A stretch of 64,000 bases of DNA, taken from positions 1-64,000 of the forward strand of contig DKQK01000071.1 of assembly GCA_002471665.1 (NCBI GenBank). The letters run 5' to 3'. Below the pieces are notes generated by a model, which ran no database searches, was not told the origin of the DNA, and was given only the letters and a program-made list of their open reading frames with translations. Position 1 is the first letter of the stretch; each line of letters begins with the position of its first letter. Positions 54,113 to 63,509 of this stretch are shown here, in pieces. The stretch is from Gammaproteobacteria bacterium UBA7310 (GTDB lineage: Bacteria > Pseudomonadota > Gammaproteobacteria > Pseudomonadales > Ketobacteraceae). Position numbers and translations under genes: made by a program.

Positions 54113-54394
54113 ATGTTTAAAAGTAACGAGTATTTTGATGGCAAAGTGGTATCCATTGCTTTTCAGGGTGAAGCGCTGCCCGCCACCGTCGGCGTTATGG
54201 CAGCCGGCGAATATGAATTTTCCACCGCACAAAAGGAAACCATGACCGTGATCAGCGGCGCGATGACGGTACAACTGCCAGGCAGAGACGATTGGATCAC
54301 CTACCGCCGCAACGACAGCTTTGTCGTTGCCGCCAACACCCGCTTCAAGCTCAAAATAGAGCAGGACAGCGCTTACCTTTGCACCTACGAGTAA
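54113..54394 (+). CDS. ppnP: Pyrimidine/purine nucleoside phosphorylase
   Basis: A 93-aa cupin-fold enzyme of the PpnP (YaiE, DUF1255) family, full length. It shows the characteristic 'YFDGKVVSIAF', 'TVGVMAAGEYEFST', 'ETMTVISGAMTVQLPG' and 'SFVVAANTRFKLKI...AYLCTY'. It phosphorolyses several nucleosides to base plus ribose 1-phosphate for salvage. The ATG at 54113 has GGAG 9 nt upstream. It is monocistronic and divergent from the OYE gene. Confidence 0.96.
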   Translation: MFKSNEYFDGKVVSIAFQGEALPATVGVMAAGEYEFSTAQKETMTVISGAMTVQLPGRDDWITYRRNDSFVVAANTRFKLKIEQDSAYLCTYE

Positions 54395-54769
54395 GCGCTT
54401 TTAGCGTGCCGTTCGGCCTGTGGGTTGGCTCGCCCAGCCCGTCAGCTCACCTTACGTTTGTGATAGCTGTTACGCATTTTAGCCGTTACATACACAACAA
54501 AAACGAAATTCCAATCATTCTTGGGATGCGCGCTCATCAATATCCCTGATAGTATTAACCAAGTTCAACTAGTTTGGTGATCCAGATTGGGGGGTGCCTG
54601 TACTGTCCGCTTGGTTTGAGCAGACGTAGCAGGTGTTGCGTTGTATTTGGTTTTCGTCACTGCTTGCAGCAGCGTTAAAGGGATTTAGACAGCTTCGCAC
54701 GGACAGCGGAACTGATCCGGGGATCAGTTTTATCTGACGCAGACGAATAGTGTTCTAGGAGTTATCACT
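54395..54769. promoter_or_regulatory. 375-nt gap with inverted repeat before second RND gene
   Basis: No gene is supported. Near the end an inverted repeat with 9-bp arms AACTGATCC (54710-54718) and GGATCAGTT (54721-54729) lies 40 nt before the RND start and is followed by TTATC, so it could be an operator or a 5'-leader hairpin. An AGGAG ribosome site follows. A weaker ACCAA/TTGGT repeat is at 54558-54578. I see no clear -35/-10 pair. Confidence 0.45.
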
Positions 54770-57082
54770 TTGACACAGACAAGGACGTCGGGCTTAAACG
54801 TTGCCCGCTCACCGTGGCTGTTCCTGTTGCTTCCTCTGCTACTGGTGTTACTGCTCGCCGGCGGCCTGGGGCAGCTCAGGTTTAATGTGGATTACCGGGT
54901 CTTCTTCAGTCCGGACAATCCCCAACTGGTGGCCTTCAACCACCTGCAGGACAACTTCAGCGCATCGGAAAAGTTGCTGCTGGTTTACACCCCTTCTTCC
55001 GGTAGCGTATTTACCAAAAACAGTCTGCGGACCATACAGGCCGCCACCGACGAACTGTGGAAAACCCCCTACTCCACCCGGGTGGACACCCTCACCAACT
55101 TTCAACGTACCGAGGCCCGGGGCGACGAACTGCTGGTGGACAATCTGGTGCCGGACACCCTCACCTTATCCGCCAGCAACATTCACACCATCGAACAGTT
55201 TGCCCGGCAGGAACCCATGCTGGTTAACCGCCTGCTTTCCCCCGAGGCGGATGTCACCGGCCTGCTGGTGACCATCAACAAACCCGGCCATTCACCGCAA
55301 GAAGCCGCGGCCATTGTGGCCCACGGCCATCAGGTTGAAGCCCTGATCCAATCCATGGATCCCGGCGCCAGGGTGGATTTAACCGGCATGATCATGATGT
55401 CCAACACCTTTTCCGAAAGCGCCCGGACCGACATGGCCACATTACTGCCCATCATGCTGCTGATCGTTATTCTGGGTTTGGGTTACCTGCTGCAAAGCTG
55501 GAAAGCCACCGCCGGCATCGTGCTGGTGATTCTGTTTTCCGCCCTTGGCGGCATGGGCGCCGGCGGCTGGATGGGCATCCAACTGTCTTCACCTTCGGCC
55601 ATCGCGCCCATGGTCATACTGACCATCGCTGTTGCTCATTCCGTGCACATCGCCAATACCTTTCTACGCCTGCAGTGGTCTGCGCCATGCAGGGGCAATG
55701 TGGATCGTGCCATCGCTGACAACCTGAGGCCCATGCTGATTGCGGGGGTCACCACACTGGTCGGCTTTGTCACCATGAATTTCAGCGATGTGCCCCCCTA
55801 TCACGATCTGGGCAATATCGTTGCCGTTGGCGTTACCCTGGCAACGCTGCTGTCACTGACCTTCCTCCCCGCGTTCCTGCATCTCAGTGGCGCCGTACCC
55901 AGGCAGGAATTACTGGTCAACCGCACCCTGGTGCCGCTGCTGGTGAAGCTGGTTACCCGACACAGCGCCCTGACCCTGCTTTTTGTAGGCGGCAGTGCAG
56001 TGGGTCTGAGCCTGTTCATCGGTAATAACACACTGAATGATGAGTTCGTTGAATACTTTGATGACAGCACCCACTTTCGTGTCTCCACCGATTATACGGA
56101 TGAGCATCTGACCGGTATCTATACCGTGGAATACGCCATCAGCCGCGCCGGCTCCAGCAGCGCAGTGGACCCCGCTCTGTTGCAGGAACTGGATGCTTTC
56201 CAACAGTGGCTGTTGCAACAACCTGAAGTCCGTCATGTCACCAGCATCAGCGACACCCTCAAACAGATCAACCAGAACATGAACGGTGGCCGCCCGCAGG
56301 AATACCGCCTGCCGCACAGCCCGGACCTGGCAGCCCAGTATCTGTTGATGTACGAAATGTCGCTGCCGTTCGGTCTGGACCTGTCAGACCGCATCAGTAT
56401 GGACCGGCGGGCCACCCGGGTGGTTGTGACCCTGCACAATATTTCCTCTCAGGATATGCTGGGGCTGGAATCCCGCATCAATCAGCACATCAAAACGGTG
56501 TTTCCACAATGGCACACCACCAGCTCCAGCCCCATGTTGATGTTTGCCCACATCGGCCAAAAGAATATCAAGAGCATGATAATCGGTGTGTTGACCGCTC
56601 TGCTGCTGATTTCCCTGGCTCTGGGCATGGTGCTGGGCTCGGTCCGCCTGGGCTTGTTGAGTTTATTACCCAACCTGGTGCCCATCTTGGCGGTGTTTGG
56701 CCTGTGGGGGCTGATGGTCGGCGAGCTGGGTTTGTCCATGGCGCTGGTGGGCGGAATGTGCCTGGGTGTGGTGGTGGATGACACCGTTCATTTTCTGAGT
56801 CGCTACAAGAAAGAACGCAGCCGCGGCCAGGAAGGCACCCAGGCGCTGGAACAGGTGCTTGCCCACGCCGGTGCGCCCATCATTATCACCAGCGTACTCC
56901 TGGCGGCCGGGTTCCTCCTGCTGGGCAGTTCAAGCTTCAAACTCAACAGTGACATGGGCAACGCCACCGGGCTCATTATCCTGCTGGCCTTGCTGTTCGA
57001 TTTGCTGGCCCTGCCGGCATGGCTGGCCTGGAGTACCCGGGCCCGCACTACGCCTTCAATAGAAACTGCTGCAGATCAGTAG
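54770..57082 (+). CDS. MMPL/RND-superfamily exporter
   Basis: A 770-aa inner-membrane protein with the same layout as the exporter at 32087: TM1 (~15-32), a periplasmic loop ('FFSPDNPQLVAFNHLQDNFSASEKLLLVYTP'), five-TM block with 'APMVILTIAVAHSVHIANTFLRL', then the second half with 'MALVGGMCLGVVVDDTVHFLSRYKKERSRG'. The start is TTG at 54770, supported by AGGAG about 8 nt upstream and the good N-terminal match. It is followed after 67 nt by a secreted cupredoxin gene and then a GGDEF-EAL gene, all co-oriented. No LolA-like or barrel partner is next to it. The substrate is unknown; a lipid is expected from the family. Confidence 0.88.
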   Translation: MTQTRTSGLNVARSPWLFLLLPLLLVLLLAGGLGQLRFNVDYRVFFSPDNPQLVAFNHLQDNFSASEKLLLVYTPSSGSVFTKNSLRTIQAATDELWKTPYSTRVDTLTNFQRTEARGDELLVDNLVPDTLTLSASNIHTIEQFARQEPMLVNRLLSPEADVTGLLVTINKPGHSPQEAAAIVAHGHQVEALIQSMDPGARVDLTGMIMMSNTFSESARTDMATLLPIMLLIVILGLGYLLQSWKATAGIVLVILFSALGGMGAGGWMGIQLSSPSAIAPMVILTIAVAHSVHIANTFLRLQWSAPCRGNVDRAIADNLRPMLIAGVTTLVGFVTMNFSDVPPYHDLGNIVAVGVTLATLLSLTFLPAFLHLSGAVPRQELLVNRTLVPLLVKLVTRHSALTLLFVGGSAVGLSLFIGNNTLNDEFVEYFDDSTHFRVSTDYTDEHLTGIYTVEYAISRAGSSSAVDPALLQELDAFQQWLLQQPEVRHVTSISDTLKQINQNMNGGRPQEYRLPHSPDLAAQYLLMYEMSLPFGLDLSDRISMDRRATRVVVTLHNISSQDMLGLESRINQHIKTVFPQWHTTSSSPMLMFAHIGQKNIKSMIIGVLTALLLISLALGMVLGSVRLGLLSLLPNLVPILAVFGLWGLMVGELGLSMALVGGMCLGVVVDDTVHFLSRYKKERSRGQEGTQALEQVLAHAGAPIIITSVLLAAGFLLLGSSSFKLNSDMGNATGLIILLALLFDLLALPAWLAWSTRARTTPSIETAADQ

Positions 57083-57114
57083 GTTACAAACAACGCTGCC
57101 AAGTTTCAGCCCTT

Positions 57115-57123
57115 TGCTATACT
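57115..57123 (+). promoter_or_regulatory. Candidate extended -10 before cupredoxin gene
   Basis: TG-C-TATACT, a near-consensus extended -10, lies 27 nt before the ATG at 57150 in the short gap after the RND gene. It suggests that the cupredoxin and GGDEF-EAL genes can be transcribed independently of the exporter. Confidence 0.45.
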
Positions 57124-57149
57124 GAAAAAAACCGTGTTTTTAAACACCT

Positions 57150-57848
57150 ATGTTTCACAAAGGGCTGGTTTCCTTGCAACTATCCTTCACGTTCGCCATC
57201 GTGTTCGCTGTCGTGGCATTGGGATGCGTTTCCGCCCGTGCTGAGGCCCCCCCTGTGTCTCTGCAACTCATTGACATGCAAGGGAAACCCATTCCCAATG
57301 CCGTCATTCTGGCGGGCGGGCAACCGCCAGCCGTTGCCGTGGATCGGAATCGGGATATGCTACCGGCCATCATGGATCAGATCGACAAGGCCTTTGCCCC
57401 CAAGGTGCTGGTGATTGAACAGGGTCGCCGGGTCAACTTTCCCAACAGCGACAATATCCGCCACCATGTGTATTCCTTCTCCCAGCCCAAAACCTTTGAA
57501 CTCAAACTGTATGCGAAACAACCTGAGCACCCCATAGAGTTCGAACAAGCGGGTATTGTGGTGCTGGGCTGCAACATCCATGACCAAATGCTGGGCTTTA
57601 TTGTGGTGAGCGACACCTCACTCTGGGCCCAAACCGATGACAACGGCCAGGCAACACTTGCCGCCCAGGATGGGGTAAGAATCTGGCACCCGGAGCTGGC
57701 AAGTGGTTTCAGTCAGATGGAACACCACTCCCTCCCGCCGCATCCGGCGGGACAGCCCATCACACTGCAGTTGCGCCTGAAACCACCGCTGGCAACCCCG
57801 GAAAAGCGCGGCTTCGGCTCTGACCGGTTCAGAAACCATGGCCGTTAG
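57150..57848 (+). CDS. Secreted cupredoxin-like (methylamine-utilisation-type) protein
   Basis: A 232-aa exported protein. The signal peptide is about 1-31 (to SARA). The mature domain is a cupredoxin fold of the type annotated as methylamine utilisation protein: 'NFPNSDNIRHHVYSF' supplies the first His, and 'VVLGCNIHDQMLGFIVV' supplies Cys, His and Met, the type 1 copper ligands (C-x2-H-x2-M). The N-terminal part 'LQLIDMQGKPIPNAVILA' resembles a carboxypeptidase-regulatory-like strand. It overlaps the GGDEF-EAL start by 11 nt, so the two are co-translated. A periplasmic copper or electron-transfer role, perhaps as an input to the sensor next door, is an inference. Confidence 0.82.
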   Translation: MFHKGLVSLQLSFTFAIVFAVVALGCVSARAEAPPVSLQLIDMQGKPIPNAVILAGGQPPAVAVDRNRDMLPAIMDQIDKAFAPKVLVIEQGRRVNFPNSDNIRHHVYSFSQPKTFELKLYAKQPEHPIEFEQAGIVVLGCNIHDQMLGFIVVSDTSLWAQTDDNGQATLAAQDGVRIWHPELASGFSQMEHHSLPPHPAGQPITLQLRLKPPLATPEKRGFGSDRFRNHGR

Positions 57849-60180
57849 TTCCCTGCAGGTCCGCATACTTCGTTTTGTGATCGGCATATTGGTGGCGATG
57901 GCCATTACGGTTGCATTGGCGGTGTGGTTTTCCACCAGCAACCACAGCAATGAACAGATCGACTCCAATCTGTCCACCGCGGAAAGCACACTGCAACAGC
58001 TGTTGCGCAACCGGGAGGATCAGTTACTCAGTTCCGCCGAGGTACTGACCTCGGATTTCGGCTTCAAGCAGGCCGCGGCCACCCGGGATCAGGAGACCAT
58101 AAAAAGTGTGCTTCACAACCACGGTGAACGCATCGGCGCTGACCTGATGGCGCTGCTGTCACTGCAGGGCGAACTGCTGGCATCCGATACCGAACAGATT
58201 AACACCCAGTTCAATCAGGACTACTTCATTCGCGCCAGCCTCAGCAACGGAGGAGCCAACGATTACCTGGTCATGAACGGCCGCCTCTACCAGGTCATAC
58301 TGCTTCCGGTGAAAGCGCCACTGCCCATCGCCATTGCCATGGTGGGATTCGAACTCAACCAGAATCTGGCCAATCAGTGGCAAGAGCTGACCGGGCTGGA
58401 TATTACCTTCTATGCCAACGATCAGTTGAACCGCACTGTCATTGCCTCCACCCTGCCCGCCACAGACTGGGCTCTGGCGGTGGACGAAGCCTACGTGCCT
58501 TATTCCACCAAGCGGTTACCATTGTTCGGCCGGCCGCAATTCGCCACCCTGCAGTTGGAGCTGAATCAGGCCAATCAGAATGAAGCCGGTATTTTCCTCT
58601 CCTACCCGGTGGAGAAAGCCTTTCGTGAATTTGATCTCCTGCAATGGCGTATCATTGTCATCACCTTGATCGGTGCTTTACTGGCGGTGGCCGGTGGCCT
58701 CATCATCACCCGCAACCTGGCCACCCCGATACGCGTACTGGCGCACACCGCCAGCCGTATTGCCAACGGTGAATTCGGTCTTCAGGTGAATGCCAATCGC
58801 AACACCCAGGAAATTAACGAACTGGCCAACGCCTTTGAAACCATGCAGGAAGGATTGGCCGAGCGTGAGGCCCGTATCATGTACCAGGCCCACCACGATC
58901 CACTCACCAAACTGATCAACCGCCAACATGTTATTACCCGGTTGAGCCAGCATCTGGACCGGGCGCAGTTCAAACCCATTGCGGTCATCTGTATCAACAT
59001 TCTGGATTTCCGAATCGTCAACGACACCTTTGGTCATGTGGTGGGGGATCAGTGCCTGAAACAGATCGGAGAACGCCTGAGTCAGCTGCCGGAAGAGGAT
59101 TGCTTTGCCGCCCGTCTGGGTGGCGATGAATTTCTGGTGGTGATCCCCCTGGAGTGCAGCCTGGAAGGCACTGCGGAAAACGTACTGGCAATGCTGTCCG
59201 GCGCCTACCGTATCCAGCAGTTGGAAATTGCCCTGAAATTCTCCATGGGAGTATCCACAGCGCCGAAGGACAGCACCCAGGCGGATCAGTTGGTGCAGCA
59301 GGCCAGTATCGCACTGGATATGGCCCGCCGCGAACACCTGGGGCTGGCCTTTTACGACCGCCAGATGGAAGAAACACACCTCAAACGCCTGCAATTACTG
59401 GCAGACCTGAAGGCTACCCTGGCACAGGATAACGGGCAATTGCAGATGTACTTCCAACCCAAAGTACTGGCCCGGGACAGCACCATTTTTCGCTTTGAGG
59501 CCTTGATCCGCTGGATACACCCGGAGCAGGGTTTCATACCACCGGACCTGTTCATCCCCTTGGCAGAACAGGCCGGACTGATCGGCAATGTGACCGATTG
59601 GGTGCTGGCCGCCGTCATCAGGCAGATTGCCCAGTGGAAGGAACAGCAATTCGATGCCCAGGTGGCCATTAACCTGTCGGCCAAGGATCTGTCCCGCAAA
59701 AACCTGCTGGACAGCATTCACCAGCAACTGGAACGCTACCAACTGACCGCCGGCAGTCTGGCTTTTGAAATTACGGAAAGTGAAATCATGCGCGATTCCA
59801 AACAGGCCATTGATCTGTTGCAACGCTTTCGCGAAGCCGGTTTTGATCTGGCCATTGATGACTTCGGTACCGGCTACTCCTCCCTGTCACAACTGAAACA
59901 CATGCCGGTGACGGAATTGAAAATTGACAAGAGCTTCGTTCTGCAACTGGATCAACTGGCCGATGATCAAATCATTGTGAAGTCCACCATTGAACTGGCC
60001 CACAGTTTCAATCTGAAGGTGGTGGCAGAAGGCGTCGAAAACCAGCAATCCATGGACCTGTTAAGGGAGTGGGGCTGCGATTGGTTACAGGGTTTCTATC
60101 TAAGCCGGCCGTTACCGGCCAAGGACGTACTCAATTGGGTGGAAGAGTTCAGCAGTCGGCAACGGGCCGCCAATCAATGA
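57838..60180 (+). CDS. Membrane-bound GGDEF-EAL protein (cyclic di-GMP turnover)
   Basis: A 780-aa sensor. TM1 is at about 10-31. A periplasmic sensing domain follows (~35-275, Cache-like, 'LQQLLRNREDQLLSSAEVLTSDFGFKQA'), then TM2 (~278-300), HAMP ('TPIRVLAHTASRIANGEF', ~305-355), GGDEF (~365-520; RLGGDEF intact near 427) and EAL (~535-770; FEALIRW near 554, 'ITESEIM', 'IDDFGTGYSSL', 'DKSFV'). Both active sites look intact. The inhibitory I-site (RxxD before GGDEF) is replaced by PEED, so product inhibition is probably lost or the GGDEF domain serves mainly as a regulator of EAL. It overlaps the cupredoxin gene and is convergent with the DUF2894 gene. Confidence 0.93.
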   Translation: MAVSSLQVRILRFVIGILVAMAITVALAVWFSTSNHSNEQIDSNLSTAESTLQQLLRNREDQLLSSAEVLTSDFGFKQAAATRDQETIKSVLHNHGERIGADLMALLSLQGELLASDTEQINTQFNQDYFIRASLSNGGANDYLVMNGRLYQVILLPVKAPLPIAIAMVGFELNQNLANQWQELTGLDITFYANDQLNRTVIASTLPATDWALAVDEAYVPYSTKRLPLFGRPQFATLQLELNQANQNEAGIFLSYPVEKAFREFDLLQWRIIVITLIGALLAVAGGLIITRNLATPIRVLAHTASRIANGEFGLQVNANRNTQEINELANAFETMQEGLAEREARIMYQAHHDPLTKLINRQHVITRLSQHLDRAQFKPIAVICINILDFRIVNDTFGHVVGDQCLKQIGERLSQLPEEDCFAARLGGDEFLVVIPLECSLEGTAENVLAMLSGAYRIQQLEIALKFSMGVSTAPKDSTQADQLVQQASIALDMARREHLGLAFYDRQMEETHLKRLQLLADLKATLAQDNGQLQMYFQPKVLARDSTIFRFEALIRWIHPEQGFIPPDLFIPLAEQAGLIGNVTDWVLAAVIRQIAQWKEQQFDAQVAINLSAKDLSRKNLLDSIHQQLERYQLTAGSLAFEITESEIMRDSKQAIDLLQRFREAGFDLAIDDFGTGYSSLSQLKHMPVTELKIDKSFVLQLDQLADDQIIVKSTIELAHSFNLKVVAEGVENQQSMDLLREWGCDWLQGFYLSRPLPAKDVLNWVEEFSSRQRAANQ

Positions 60181-60896
60181 CGTCGCCTGCCCTTTCCGGC
60201 TTGGGGTTCTTTCGCCAGTAAACGATTGCCGGCCTGCTCCAGCCAGAGCAGAGTTTCAATCTGATTCACAAACCGCCCCAGATAATCCGGCGCCACATCC
60301 TGCATTGTCATCAGTGAGCGCACCACCAGGCGGTGGGCGTTGAGCGGGCCGGCATCTTCCGGCGCGTCATCCAACGCCTTGGCCACGGCTTTTTCCGTGC
60401 TGCGCCTGGCCCATTCTTCGCGAAACGCCTGCAGTGCTTTCAATTCGGTAACCGGCGCCAGGGCATCCAGTTCCGCCACCGCTGCTTCGTCGTCCACCTG
60501 GCGCAGGGCATCCACTTCCTGGCGTCGCAACACAGCTTCAAAGGTGGCCGGCTCCGCTGCCGCGCCCCGGGCCCGCCGCTGATTCAGCAACGCTACCAGC
60601 TGCGCCAGGGTGGCAGTATCGCTGCTACGGGCCGACTCAATTTCCGCACTGTTTGCCTCGGCAGCAGCTCGCCCCCGGGCCCGGCCTTGTACGCTGTGCA
60701 AGACCTGCTCGGCCTGGTGCAGCAAGCGCCGGCTCAGGGAAGGTCGACAGTTTGACGCATGGCGCAGCAACGCATCGGCCCGGTGCAGGGCAACCAGGTC
60801 CGCTGCCGGAACTGATTGACGCAGCGTTGCCAAGATCCGTTGCAGCTTGGCCAGCTGTTCAGCTTCGGCGGGGCTGCGGTCTGCCACCTCATTCAT
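60174..60896 (-). CDS. DUF2894-like protein, last gene of stator-like operon
   Basis: A 240-aa soluble, Ala/Arg/Glu-rich, mostly helical protein. Its C-terminal 'AGPLNAHRLVVRSLMTMQDVAPDYLGRFVNQIETLLWLEQA' matches the DUF2894 signature. The start is the ATG at 60896, which overlaps the OmpA-like stop by 8 nt; a longer frame to 61004 is inside that gene and unlike the family. It belongs with the DUF3348, DUF802 and OmpA-like genes upstream, a combination I know from other Gamma- and Betaproteobacteria. The function is unknown. By context it may be a cytoplasmic partner or effector of the membrane complex. Confidence 0.82.
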   Translation of the reverse strand: MNEVADRSPAEAEQLAKLQRILATLRQSVPAADLVALHRADALLRHASNCRPSLSRRLLHQAEQVLHSVQGRARGRAAAEANSAEIESARSSDTATLAQLVALLNQRRARGAAAEPATFEAVLRRQEVDALRQVDDEAAVAELDALAPVTELKALQAFREEWARRSTEKAVAKALDDAPEDAGPLNAHRLVVRSLMTMQDVAPDYLGRFVNQIETLLWLEQAGNRLLAKEPQAGKGRRRH

Positions 60897-61527
60897 CGGC
60901 CAGCTCCTGTTGTCGACCCCGGGGTACCGGTGCCATTTCCACCCGCCGATTGCGGGCGCGGCCGGCACTGTCCCCATTGGAGGCCACCGGTTGCTGTGCG
61001 CCAAAGGCGGCGGCGAACACCCGAGCCCTGGGCATGCCTTCTTCGATCAGGGCACGGGTCACCGTCAACGCCCGTTGTGCGGACAGTTCCCAGTTATCCT
61101 GATAGCGATTGTTGTTCTTCTGGATAGGCAGATCATCGGTAAAGCCACTCACCATCAACAGTTCATCATGTTGCCCCAGATAAATCTGCAATGGCGCCAC
61201 CAGGGATTGCAGAAGCTGTCGGCCCTGGGGCTGCAGCTCGTCGGAATTCAATGCGAACAGGACACTGCCACTGATACCGATGCGCCCATTATCCAGGGTG
61301 ATTCGACCCTTGGCCAGGGGCTCCGCCAACGCGGCTTCCAGGGCCATTCTGCGCTGTTCTTCCTGCTGGCGTTTCTGCACCTCCTGTTCCAGGTTTTGGG
61401 TAAGTTCCAGCTGAATCCCCATGACCCACACCAGTACCAGCACAAAAACGCCCACCAGTCCGGACATCAGATCTCCGAAGATGGCCCAAATGGGTGTGGA
61501 GGCTACCTGATCATCCAGTGATTCCAT
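60889..61527 (-). CDS. OmpA/MotB-like peptidoglycan-binding stator subunit
   Basis: A 212-aa protein with one N-terminal membrane helix (~17-38). Asp19 at its start ('IFGDLMSGLVGVFVLVL') is in the position of the proton-binding Asp of MotB. A coiled-coil stretch (~40-65, 'LTQNLEQEVQKRQQEEQRRMALEAA') leads to an OmpA-like domain (~85-205) with 'LFALNSDELQPQGRQLL', 'VSGFTDDLP', 'NWELSAQRA' and 'GRARNRRVEM', the peptidoglycan-binding residues. It overlaps the DUF802 stop by 1 nt (TGATG). It should anchor a DUF802 ion channel to the cell wall, as MotB does for MotA or ZorB for ZorA. Confidence 0.87.
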   Translation of the reverse strand: MESLDDQVASTPIWAIFGDLMSGLVGVFVLVLVWVMGIQLELTQNLEQEVQKRQQEEQRRMALEAALAEPLAKGRITLDNGRIGISGSVLFALNSDELQPQGRQLLQSLVAPLQIYLGQHDELLMVSGFTDDLPIQKNNNRYQDNWELSAQRALTVTRALIEEGMPRARVFAAAFGAQQPVASNGDSAGRARNRRVEMAPVPRGRQQELADE

Positions 61528-63509
61528 CAGCTGACCTCTTCTGCGCCCGTCGGTGCGGCTTCAGACTTGTGCCGCAGTTCTTCGATGATCTCCTTCTGCG
61601 ACATCATACTGAGATCAATGATCTCCCGTGCCTGGGCCACGTAATACGCCAGCTGCTCATCGCTGCGGCTACTGGACTTATCCAACGCCGCCTCCACCCG
61701 GCTCAGGTTCTCAATCAATTTGCTGTTGGATTCACTGAACAATTCAACCGCGTAACCAAACGCTTCACTGAGACTGGACACGTCCACGGCACTGGCTTCC
61801 AGATGATCGGCCATCTCCGCCAGCTTACCGGTTTCCGTTGCCACCTGTTGTTCAAACTGCGCGCTGATCTGGGCCAGTTGACGGGTCGAGGCTCCGGCCA
61901 GCGACTCGATGGCAGCCCGTTGCTCGGAGGATGTCAGCTCCAGCGAGCTCAACACCCGATTGAGTTCCGCCATGAGGTTCTGGCGTTCCTGCAACAATTC
62001 GTTATCCCGCTCTATATTGTTGGAGATTTCACGGCGCAACTGCTCCAGCACTTCGGCGGCGGCTTTGGGTGCCTGGGACGCGGTTTCGATCAACTGCAAC
62101 ATAGGCGATTCCAGAGCGCTGCCCAGTTGTGTCAGGTGTCCGGCCACCGTGCTCTCCAGGTCCGCCAGGCGTTCAACCGCTGCTGCGGCACGATGGCTCT
62201 CCTCTGCACGCAGCGCCGACAGCTCCTGCCGAACCGTTTCCACCAGTTGTTCCATGCGGCCGTTCTGTTGCTCCAGCCACTGGGTTTCCGTCTGCAGGCG
62301 CGCATCCACCAGGTCACTGGTGCGATCCAGTACCTGCGTCCACTCCTGCAACAAGCGGGTGCTGCTGTGTTCGGCCGCGTGCGTAACCCGGTCAGCCCGC
62401 GCATTCAAATCCTCCAGTGCCTGCCGTTGCAGCGCCTGCAGCTGCTTGCTGTTCTCCTGCCAATGGGCCACCAAACTATCGCTGGCGGCCTGCAATCCAC
62501 TTTGCCAGGCCTGGCCCACCGTAACCGCGGTATCGGCAAAGCGGTCCGTGGCCGTCTGCAAACACGCCTGGGTCTGGTCCTGCAAATTCTGTTGGGCCTG
62601 CTGGGACTGCTGGGCCACCGTGGCCACCGTGGCCTCCACCAGGGGCTGAATACTATCCCCCACCAGTCGGGCGCTTTCTGCCAGGCTCGTTTTCAATGAC
62701 GTTTCCACTGCAGCGGCCAGTTCGCTGAAGCGCTGGGTTGCGGTATCCTGAAACTGCACCTGTCCCTGCTGCACGGCATCGGTCATGGCACGGGTCATGG
62801 ACTCAATCTGCTGCGCCATGTACTGCAGACGCTCTGCCACCTGTGGCAATGCCTGCGCCTGATACTGCATGGCTTTGTAGGTTTCCTGCCGATTATGCTG
62901 CAGTGAAAAACCACGGAATTCCGCGGCGATGGATTGATCCAGTGATGCGCTGGCCTGCATCCGCTCGCGACGGCTGATGGTGGAAATGAGACCCAGCATG
63001 GCAGATGCAGCCACCCCGGCAACGGAGGTTCCAAAGGCCAGGCCGAGCCCTTTAATGGGGGTGGCCAATCCCGCCCGCATGGCCTGCAATTCAGTGGTTC
63101 CCTCCAATGCCAGTACCGCACCGTTCAGAGTGACCACCATGCCAATAAAGGTTCCCAGCAAACCCAGCATCACCAGCAACCCCACCAGGTAAGGCGTGAA
63201 CACCGGCCCGGGCAGGGCGACGCGTTCACCCTCAATGCGCAAACGGACGGCGTTTTGCAATGCCGGATGCAATTTCAGTAGCCAGGGATCCAGACGCGGC
63301 AGATCGCTGGGCACATGGCGCAATGCATTCACCAGGGTGCCTGTTGCCCGCCGGTACTGCAGCATTTCCAAACAACCAATGGCGTACACCAATCCGATCA
63401 ACAGGGTAACCGTCAAGGCCAACAGATCATTGCCGATAAAACCGGCGCCGATCCAGATCACGGCCGCAGCACCCAACAAAAAGGCCGCAGCAAACAGAAT
63501 TCGAGTCAT
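61527..63509 (-). CDS. DUF802 protein: MotA/TolQ-like channel with long coiled-coil tail
   Basis: A 660-aa membrane protein. Two TMs are near the N-terminus (~5-25, ~30-48). A second pair (~128-150, ~172-195) shows MotA/TolQ/ExbB-type motifs: 'YLVGLLVMLGLLGTFIGMVVTLNGA' and 'IKGLGLAFGTSVAGVAASAMLGLIS'. After residue ~200 comes about 450 residues of almost continuous helical, Gln/Glu/Ala-rich coiled coil, with a short charged C-terminus. This is the layout of ZorA, the long-tailed MotA-like subunit of Zorya. The ATG at 63509 overlaps the DUF3348 stop (ATGA), and the stop overlaps the OmpA-like start. It should form a pentameric ion channel with the MotB-like protein. No Zorya ZorC, ZorD or ZorE nuclease/helicase gene is next to it. 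Confidence 0.83.
   Translation of the reverse strand: MTRILFAAAFLLGAAAVIWIGAGFIGNDLLALTVTLLIGLVYAIGCLEMLQYRRATGTLVNALRHVPSDLPRLDPWLLKLHPALQNAVRLRIEGERVALPGPVFTPYLVGLLVMLGLLGTFIGMVVTLNGAVLALEGTTELQAMRAGLATPIKGLGLAFGTSVAGVAASAMLGLISTISRRERMQASASLDQSIAAEFRGFSLQHNRQETYKAMQYQAQALPQVAERLQYMAQQIESMTRAMTDAVQQGQVQFQDTATQRFSELAAAVETSLKTSLAESARLVGDSIQPLVEATVATVAQQSQQAQQNLQDQTQACLQTATDRFADTAVTVGQAWQSGLQAASDSLVAHWQENSKQLQALQRQALEDLNARADRVTHAAEHSSTRLLQEWTQVLDRTSDLVDARLQTETQWLEQQNGRMEQLVETVRQELSALRAEESHRAAAAVERLADLESTVAGHLTQLGSALESPMLQLIETASQAPKAAAEVLEQLRREISNNIERDNELLQERQNLMAELNRVLSSLELTSSEQRAAIESLAGASTRQLAQISAQFEQQVATETGKLAEMADHLEASAVDVSSLSEAFGYAVELFSESNSKLIENLSRVEAALDKSSSRSDEQLAYYVAQAREIIDLSMMSQKEIIEELRHKSEAAPTGAEEVS

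Noticed and set aside
60174..63509. Zorya anti-phage system
   Set aside because: The DUF802/OmpA pair looks ZorA/ZorB-like, but no ZorC, ZorD or ZorE-type gene is visible and the partners are DUF3348 and DUF2894. It is reported instead as an uncharacterised stator-like set.
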